Shown here one piece after another: positions 6,787 through 9,637 of a stretch of DNA of 9,637 nucleotides. The DNA lies in the NCBI GenBank assembly GCA_036703315.1, contig DATNPH010000021.1, positions 1 to 9,637 on the forward strand. The letters are read 5' to 3'. The notes under the pieces are model-generated. The model saw only the letters and a list, made by a program, of their open reading frames with translations, searched no databases and was not told the DNA's origin. How positions within the stretch are numbered: the stretch's first letter is position 1; each line of letters begins with the position of its first letter. A program made the position numbers and the translations under genes. This DNA comes from DATNPH01 sp036703315. Its GTDB lineage: Bacteria; Cyanobacteriota; Cyanobacteriia; Cyanobacteriales; Coleofasciculaceae.

Positions 6787-7016
6787 CTATTCCCCCTCAT
6801 CGGATGAATTCTGCCGCTCCAGCGCGGGGTCAAAGATGATCGCAAACCTTGCACTTGGCAGCAGTCGGCGTAGGATTCGCAGATGTTCTATGCTGCTTCG
6901 CACCATGCTTCGCAAACGGCATCATTGCGGCGACGACAACGAGCAACAACCTGTCGCTGCATATTGGGAAGTAATTTGACGATGCACCAAGGGCTTAAGC
7001 GTTCGAGGTAGGTCAT
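6787..7016 (-). pseudogene. Small cyanobacterial ORF disrupted by a short repeat insertion
   Basis: The ATG at 7016 overlaps the stop of the gene before it (ATGA). It reads MTYLERLSPWCIVKLLPNMQ, continues to RRRNDA, runs into a repeat encoding VCEAWCEAA, and stops at TAG (6888-6890). In the next frame, with no gap, the reading EHLRILRRLLPSARFAIIFD continues to a TAG at 6787-6789. Removing about 29 bases, including two TGCTTCGCA copies (6894-6902 and 6906-6914), joins RRRNDA to E-HLRILRRL as one smooth chain of about 67 residues, compositionally alike on both sides. I believe uninterrupted relatives exist in other cyanobacteria, but cannot check. The function of the intact protein is unknown. 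The short 42-residue product might still be made. Confidence 0.6.
6894..6914. repeat. Small dispersed repeat, two TGCTTCGCA copies
   Basis: TGCTTCGCA occurs at 6894-6902 and 6906-6914, separated by CCA, inside the broken small gene. The same building block, GCTTCGC, occurs twice in the 7879-7900 repeat. Very small mobile repeats of roughly this size are known from Nostoc-type cyanobacteria. Its position explains the frameshift of the host ORF. Confidence 0.55.
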
Positions 7017-7327
7017 GACTTCCTCCTAGTCGTTTTTGCAGGTTGTTGGGTTAAGGCACGTTGAATGATGTTCGAGAGGGTATCGCCAGAGGCATCGTTA
7101 TCCTGCGGGTGAAGCACCCAAGCGCTGATAGGAGCAGGTTGATAGGTCAACAAGTAGAATTTGTCATCGGTGACGTAAACAGCCCAGGCAGCTTGTTTGG
7201 GTTGCTTGCGGATGCGGTAGCCACGTCGTTTGAGTGCTGTTCGGATAACTGCTATTTCTTCGGCGATACGCCGTCCTGAAGCTCTCCGGGCATACAATCC
7301 GCCAACGTTGGCTTTGAATGTTCTCAA
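7013..7327 (-). CDS. Small basic hypothetical protein
   Basis: 104 residues, not recognised as any named family. The core reads IRTALKRRGYRIRKQPKQAA followed by WAVYVTDDKFYLLTYQP and AWVLHPQ. This suggests a small alpha-beta fold, with a basic helix and then a beta hairpin. The C-terminus is basic (TTRRKS). The start is unsure: the frame opens with TAG at 7343-7345, then an ATT at 7336, and TTG at 7327 is the first usual start codon; no good ribosome-binding site is seen. Residues 9-20 (GGLYARRASGRR) look foreign to the rest and may be a short in-frame repeat insertion. The stop overlaps the ATG of the following small ORF as ATGA, so the two were translationally coupled. A terminator-like hairpin lies just upstream, separating this pair from the next two genes. 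Confidence 0.6.
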   Translation of the reverse strand: MRTFKANVGGLYARRASGRRIAEEIAVIRTALKRRGYRIRKQPKQAAWAVYVTDDKFYLLTYQPAPISAWVLHPQDNDASGDTLSNIIQRALTQQPAKTTRRKS

Positions 7328-7340
7328 GGTTTCAATGTCG

Positions 7341-7378
7341 CTCTAAACAACTAAAGCCACCCTACAGAGAGGATGGCT
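7341..7378 (-). terminator. Intrinsic-terminator-like hairpin after the HTH gene
   Basis: On the - strand AGCCATCC (7371-7378) and GGGTGGCT (7355-7362) form an 8-base stem including one G-U pair, with an 8-base loop. It is followed by the T-rich TTTAGTTGTTT. It sits about 50 bases beyond the stop of the 7428-7730 gene and is well placed to end that transcript. A similar hairpin could also be a dispersed repeat. Confidence 0.55.
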
Positions 7379-7427
7379 GGCGAAAGAAGGTCAAAAGGAC
7401 ATTTACATTAAGTGAAAGTTCGGATGC

Positions 7428-7730
7428 CTATGGGTTGTGCTTGGGAAAACACAGCAGGTTTAATAGGTCTTCAGGTATGTCCTCGTAATGCTCTAAGAGA
7501 AAATCCATCAGGGCGAGATGTCGCAAATCTGCTGGTCTGGGACGGCGGTAGTTGCCACCTCTTTTAAACCAGCGTCGGACGGTAGACATGGAACGATCGC
7601 AGATAAAGGCGATCGCTTCGTGATTCACTTGCCATTTGGCATAGAACTGCTGCGGTGTCATGCCGAGGGAGCAGTAGCCGTAAAGGTCAATTAGGGTTTG
7701 TTCTCGTTCGGTTAGGGGACGGGGTTTCAT
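7428..7730 (-). CDS. Small helix-turn-helix protein
   Basis: 100 residues. A helix-turn-helix is visible at about 35-57: VNHEAIAFICDRSMSTVRRW followed by FKRGG, with a typical recognition-helix pattern. Before it, LTEREQTLIDLYGY and MTPQQFYAKW are further helices. The C-terminus (LRHLALMDFLLEHYEDIPED) is acidic and helical. The protein probably binds DNA, as a small regulator or a replication/plasmid accessory factor; the sequence does not say which. I chose the ATG at 7730 and not an upstream in-frame ATG at 7787, because 7730 forms an ATGA overlap with the preceding gene's stop. The longer start would read 19 extra codons antisense-free but through the neighbour's coding sequence. The two genes should be co-translated. 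No relatives can be named with confidence. Confidence 0.7.
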   Translation of the reverse strand: MKPRPLTEREQTLIDLYGYCSLGMTPQQFYAKWQVNHEAIAFICDRSMSTVRRWFKRGGNYRRPRPADLRHLALMDFLLEHYEDIPEDLLNLLCFPKHNP

Positions 7731-8335
7731 GCAGCGTCCTCCACTCTTTCGAGGTCGTCCTCCCAAGCAATATCGGCAACAGTCCAAGGGGAACTGGGGG
7801 AGAGTTTATTGAGCCAGATAAGGTAGCACCACATCCAAGCGCAGTAGTGAGGAGCAAAGCTGTAGAATCTGCCGATCTGCGCTTCGCAGCAGCGCTTCGC
7901 TATCGCAATTCCCCAGTCTGCCTTATCACCATCAGGAATCCAGCGCAGTTTGTCGCCGTACAAGTAGCGGGGGGTTTGAACGTCGGGGAAGTTGGCTGGC
8001 AGGTCAATGGATGGGGGCGGAAATACCAGATGAACTAAGCTGGGGGGTATATCGGTGCTGCCGTGACGTAGGGCGTTTAAGTATCCGGCGATCGCTTTTC
8101 CTTTGAGGTTGGCGGTTAATTCTCGGATGAGGATGGCGGCTAGGCTTTCGAGTTCGGGTTGGGTGAGGTTCATCCACGCCGCATCGAAATCAGCATCGGA
8201 GTAGGTTTTTAGGCGGGTGAGTAGGTTGGCGATCGCAAAATCCTCTAAGGCTTGCTGATAGCCGTTCTGGTAGGTGTCAGCACTAACAGCAGAAGTTAGG
8301 CTGTACGCACATTTGCTGTTCGAGTGATTTGACAT
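7727..8335 (-). CDS. Hypothetical protein with an in-frame small-repeat insert
   Basis: 202 residues from the ATG at 8335; a longer frame begins at 8410, but that ATG would sit almost on the predicted transcription start. AGGAG lies 13 bases before 8335, a long but usable spacing. The N-terminal half is helical (YQQALEDFAIANLLTRLKTY, LTQPELESLAAILIRELTAN). A proline-rich linker follows (LVFPPPSIDLPANFP), then an aromatic C-terminus (RFYSFAPHYCAWMWCYLIWL). I recognise no family. Residues about 143-153 (IAIAKRCCEAQ) are encoded by a repeat with two GCGCTTCGC copies; without it DKADWG would run straight into IGRFYSFAP. The insert length keeps the frame, so the protein may survive it. The gene is first in a two-gene unit with the HTH gene, and is probably controlled from the operator-like region at 8422-8509. 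Confidence 0.7.
   Translation of the reverse strand: MSNHSNSKCAYSLTSAVSADTYQNGYQQALEDFAIANLLTRLKTYSDADFDAAWMNLTQPELESLAAILIRELTANLKGKAIAGYLNALRHGSTDIPPSLVHLVFPPPSIDLPANFPDVQTPRYLYGDKLRWIPDGDKADWGIAIAKRCCEAQIGRFYSFAPHYCAWMWCYLIWLNKLSPSSPWTVADIAWEDDLERVEDAA
7879..7900. repeat. Small dispersed repeat, two GCGCTTCGC copies
   Basis: GCGCTTCGC occurs at 7879-7887 and 7892-7900, separated by AGCA. It lies in frame inside the 202-residue gene and encodes about nine residues (IAKRCCEAQ). It shares the GCTTCGC-GCTTCGC build of the repeat at 6894-6914, so the two are probably members of one small repeat family. Confidence 0.55.
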
Positions 8336-8421
8336 ACGATTGAAGTTGCTCCTATTCAAAGTGGGAGTCAATGCCAGACCCGGTGCCGTCCAAAGCTGTG
8401 GGGCTGGCATTTAAATTCAAG

Positions 8422-8448
8422 AGTATATACGTATTTTCTAAAAGTCAA
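8422..8448 (-). promoter_or_regulatory. Probable promoter for the 8335-7428 gene pair
   Basis: On the - strand TTGACT (8443-8448) and TATACT (8422-8427) are near-consensus but only 15 bases apart. Shifting the -10 by two gives 17 bases with a poorer hexamer. It lies about 80 bases ahead of the 8335 ATG in an AT-rich stretch. The TACGTATTTTCTA element fills its spacer, so a bound protein would block it. Confidence 0.45.
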
Positions 8449-8509
8449 TACATGAAAAGCATTAGTTAATGTGTATTTTCTATACAAATACCATTAAAAG
8501 AAATACGTA
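8428..8509. promoter_or_regulatory. Three copies of a TACGTATTTTCTA-like element (operator candidate)
   Basis: Copy 1, TACGTATTTTCTA, is at 8428-8440. Copy 2, GTATTTTCTA, is at 8473-8482, exactly 42 bases on (about four helical turns). Copy 3 is inverted: AGAAATACGTA at 8499-8509, whose complement is TACGTATTTCT. All lie in the divergent gap between the 8335 gene (-) and the 8564 gene (+). This is what one expects of operators for a small regulator, perhaps the ribbon-helix-helix-like product of 8564 or the HTH protein of 7428. The link to either protein is inference. Confidence 0.45.
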
Positions 8510-8563
8510 AAAGTTCAGATGCTAACATGACTTGCAGAAAATGCGTGTGAACTCAGAGCTGAT

Positions 8564-8791
8564 ATGCCGAAAGGTAAAAAACGGATGAGGGGGGAACCCG
8601 TCTATCACGATGAACTAAAGCAAAGACTTAATCTGACTGTTACGCCTACGGGTGCGCGTGGACTTGAAGAAATCGCGCAAGAGTTAGGACTGAAGTCTAA
8701 AAGTGAGTTAGTCGATCAGATTGGGCGTAGGATTTTTCTTGTTTCTCCCAATCCAGCAATCAAGCAGGATACAGAGGAGCCAGCAGATTAG
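8564..8791 (+). CDS. Small ribbon-helix-helix-like DNA-binding protein
   Basis: 75 residues. The basic start MPKGKKRMRGEPVYHDELKQ is one I associate with small cyanobacterial DNA-binding proteins. It is followed by a strand (LNLTVTPTG) and two helices (ARGLEEIAQELGL, KSELVDQIGRRI). This is the strand-helix-helix order of Arc/CopG-type ribbon-helix-helix repressors, which bind operators as dimers. The ATG at 8564 has only a weak upstream purine stretch. The gene is divergent from the 8335 gene across the repeated operator-like elements, so it may control itself and its neighbour. Right after the TAG (8789-8791), in another frame, comes a coiled-coil coding segment (DRIQQLQQQIEAW...). A one-base frameshift near the stop could have cut a longer tail off this protein. 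Arc-like regulators are known for some V-K CASTs, but no link to tniQ is shown here. Confidence 0.65.
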   Translation: MPKGKKRMRGEPVYHDELKQRLNLTVTPTGARGLEEIAQELGLKSKSELVDQIGRRIFLVSPNPAIKQDTEEPAD

Positions 8792-8995
8792 CGATCGCAT
8801 TCCTTCTACCAAGCGCGATCGCATCCAACAATTACAGCAGCAAATTGAGGCGTGGCAAGTGTTGCTGGAGAAGTTGGGAGGGAATGAATGAGCGATCGCA
8901 TCCGTTCATCCTCCGAGGTGTGATCGCATCCAGCAATTGCAGCAGCAGATTGAGGCGTGGCAAGCGTTGCTGGAAAAGTTGGGAGGGAATGAATG
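8790..8995 (+). repeat. Tandem duplication (about 101 + 105 bases), remnant coiled-coil coding
   Basis: Unit 1 (8790-8890) and unit 2 (8891-8995) both begin AGCGATCGCAT, contain a second GATCGCATCC, and end GGGAGGGAATGAATG; AGCGATCGCA starts a third time at 8996. In frame 3 each holds RIQQLQQQIEAW, then VLLEKLGGNE (copy 1) or ALLEKLGGNE (copy 2), and TGA. Of five base differences across the coiled-coil part, four are synonymous (CAA/CAG, TTA/TTG, CAA/CAG, GAG/GAA) and one is Val to Ala. Neither copy has an in-frame ATG, so these look like duplicated tails of a gene, most simply the 8564 gene before a frameshift. Confidence 0.7.
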
Positions 8996-9018
8996 AGCGA
9001 TCGCACCACCAGTCGTAT

Positions 9019-9345
9019 TTATTCGCCTTCCTGTTGTTCTAAAATCGCTTCAATATCCCGTGCGGCGTGGAGAATTCGCACAATTTTAATATAGTCATCA
9101 ACAGACAAATAAAAAATCAGATGCTTTTCAAATCCTTTAACTGACCACTTCCGCAAATCTTCTAAACGGGGATTAGTTACTGGATAAGGGCGACCCATCC
9201 CTGACATTTGGGCTAATTTAGCAAACGTCTGACGTACTGCGTCAAAAAATCGCAAGGCTACATCAGAGTTATTCGGGGCAATGTAAGCAAAGTGTTCGTC
9301 TATATCTTGGCTTGCCCTTGGCGTGATGACAATGCGCTTGGTCAT
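9019..9345 (-). CDS. parE: ParE/RelE-superfamily toxin
   Basis: 108 residues from the ATG at 9345, which overlaps the antitoxin stop as ATGA; a longer frame from 9399 would read through most of the antitoxin end and is not needed. The family pattern is clear: ITPRASQDIDEHFAYIAPNN at 7-26, then a helix (VALRFFDAVRQTFAKLAQ), MGRPYP, a strand with LRKWSVKGFEKHLIFYLSVD, and IKIVRILHAARDI near the end. ParE-type toxins inhibit DNA gyrase, whereas RelE relatives cleave mRNA on the ribosome. The strong IxIVRILHAARD ending and the ParD-type partner favour ParE. The toxin is held inactive by the antitoxin encoded just upstream. The frame is complete. The pair probably acts as an addiction module stabilising this accessory region. 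Confidence 0.88.
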   Translation of the reverse strand: MTKRIVITPRASQDIDEHFAYIAPNNSDVALRFFDAVRQTFAKLAQMSGMGRPYPVTNPRLEDLRKWSVKGFEKHLIFYLSVDDYIKIVRILHAARDIEAILEQQEGE

Positions 9346-9593
9346 TCTTGTGTCTGTTGAAGTCCTTGCATTAACTGAGTGCGTTTTTGCTCCCACCACC
9401 CATTGGTTACTTCTATCGGTTCGCCACTATCCAATCCTTCCAGTAATAGTGCCTCAACCCGTGCAGCTTTGGCTTGTTCTTGGAGAATCAGGTGCAGGAT
9501 GTATTCCGACGCATTGCTATAACCTCCCAATTCGACTTGTTGCTCGACAAATGATTGAATGGTCTCAGGAAGCGAAATATTGAGCGTGGTCAT
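9342..9593 (-). CDS. parD: ParD-type antitoxin
   Basis: 83 residues. The N-terminus MTTLNISLPETIQSFVEQQV followed by ELGGYSNASEYILHLI is the ParD ribbon-helix-helix. The strand contacts DNA, and the GxYSNASEYI turn is characteristic of the family. The C-terminal part (ALLLEGLDSGEPIEV, then WWEQKR) is the flexible toxin-binding tail. ParD neutralises ParE and represses the shared operon. The ATG at 9593 is preceded by AGAAGAG, a reasonable ribosome-binding site. The stop overlaps the toxin start by ATGA, so translation is coupled with the antitoxin first, as usual. Confidence 0.9.
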   Translation of the reverse strand: MTTLNISLPETIQSFVEQQVELGGYSNASEYILHLILQEQAKAARVEALLLEGLDSGEPIEVTNGWWEQKRTQLMQGLQQTQE

Positions 9594-9623
9594 AACTCTT
9601 CTACCGATTCCGGTTGTCTTTAG

Positions 9624-9635
9624 TAAACTTGTTTA
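9624..9635. promoter_or_regulatory. Short inverted repeat upstream of parD (operator candidate)
   Basis: TAAAC and GTTTA are arranged around a two-base TT centre, about 30 bases ahead of the parD ATG. ParD proteins usually autorepress through short palindromes in this place. The arms are short and the window ends two bases later, so support is weak. Confidence 0.3.
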
Positions 9636-9637
9636 AC

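Noticed and set aside
8806..9042. Overlapping + and - frames over the tandem repeat
   Set aside because: Their internal repetition (RSLIHSLPT..., RRGKCCWRSWEG...) merely mirrors the DNA duplication; the synonymous substitution pattern supports frame 3 instead.
9346..9399. 54-base N-terminal extension of the ParE toxin
   Set aside because: It would overlap the end of parD deeply; the ATG at 9345 gives the usual ATGA coupling and the normal family length.

Overview
The window reads as accessory DNA from a cyanobacterium. About a dozen copies of the palindrome GCGATCGC (HIP1, a cyanobacterial hallmark) are scattered through it, several gene families are ones I associate with filamentous cyanobacteria, and short GC-rich dispersed repeats interrupt genes. 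No rRNA, tRNA or CRISPR array was recognised.

Left end (1-999, + strand): the last 46 codons of an Hsp70-like protein, then a frame-broken stretch resembling the C-terminal half of a TetR-type regulator, then only the last 22 codons of a transposition ATPase (TnsC of the type V-K CRISPR-associated transposon kind). The tnsC stop overlaps the start of an intact 168-codon tniQ. This is the right-hand remnant of a tnsB-tnsC-tniQ operon. No tnsB, cas12k, CRISPR or transposon end is visible here.

Centre (1179-6528, all - strand): four well-formed, spaced genes that look like cargo. In transcription order they are a CYTH-like protein, a 751-residue fusion of a trypsin-like protease with a DRGH-type non-specific DNA/RNA nuclease, a secreted RNase T2 with its own promoter, and a two-TM coiled-coil protein with a winged-helix-like tail. 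Two of the four are nucleases and one of those is also a protease, which makes a defence or conflict role plausible but unproven.

Right part (6787-8335, - strand): four small genes of unknown role. The first two overlap by ATGA and end at a hairpin terminator; the last two also overlap by ATGA. Two of the four carry a short repeat built on GCTTCGC; in one it is an in-frame insert, in the other it shifts the frame and kills the gene. Upstream lies a divergent control region with three copies of a TACGTATTTTCTA-like site, shared with a small ribbon-helix-helix-like gene on the + strand. That gene is followed by a tandem duplication that still looks like coding sequence for a coiled-coil tail. 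The window ends with a ParD-ParE toxin-antitoxin pair on the - strand.

The strongest items for a second look are the orphan CAST tniQ with its tnsC scar, the protease-nuclease fusion, and the small-repeat insertions into coding sequence.
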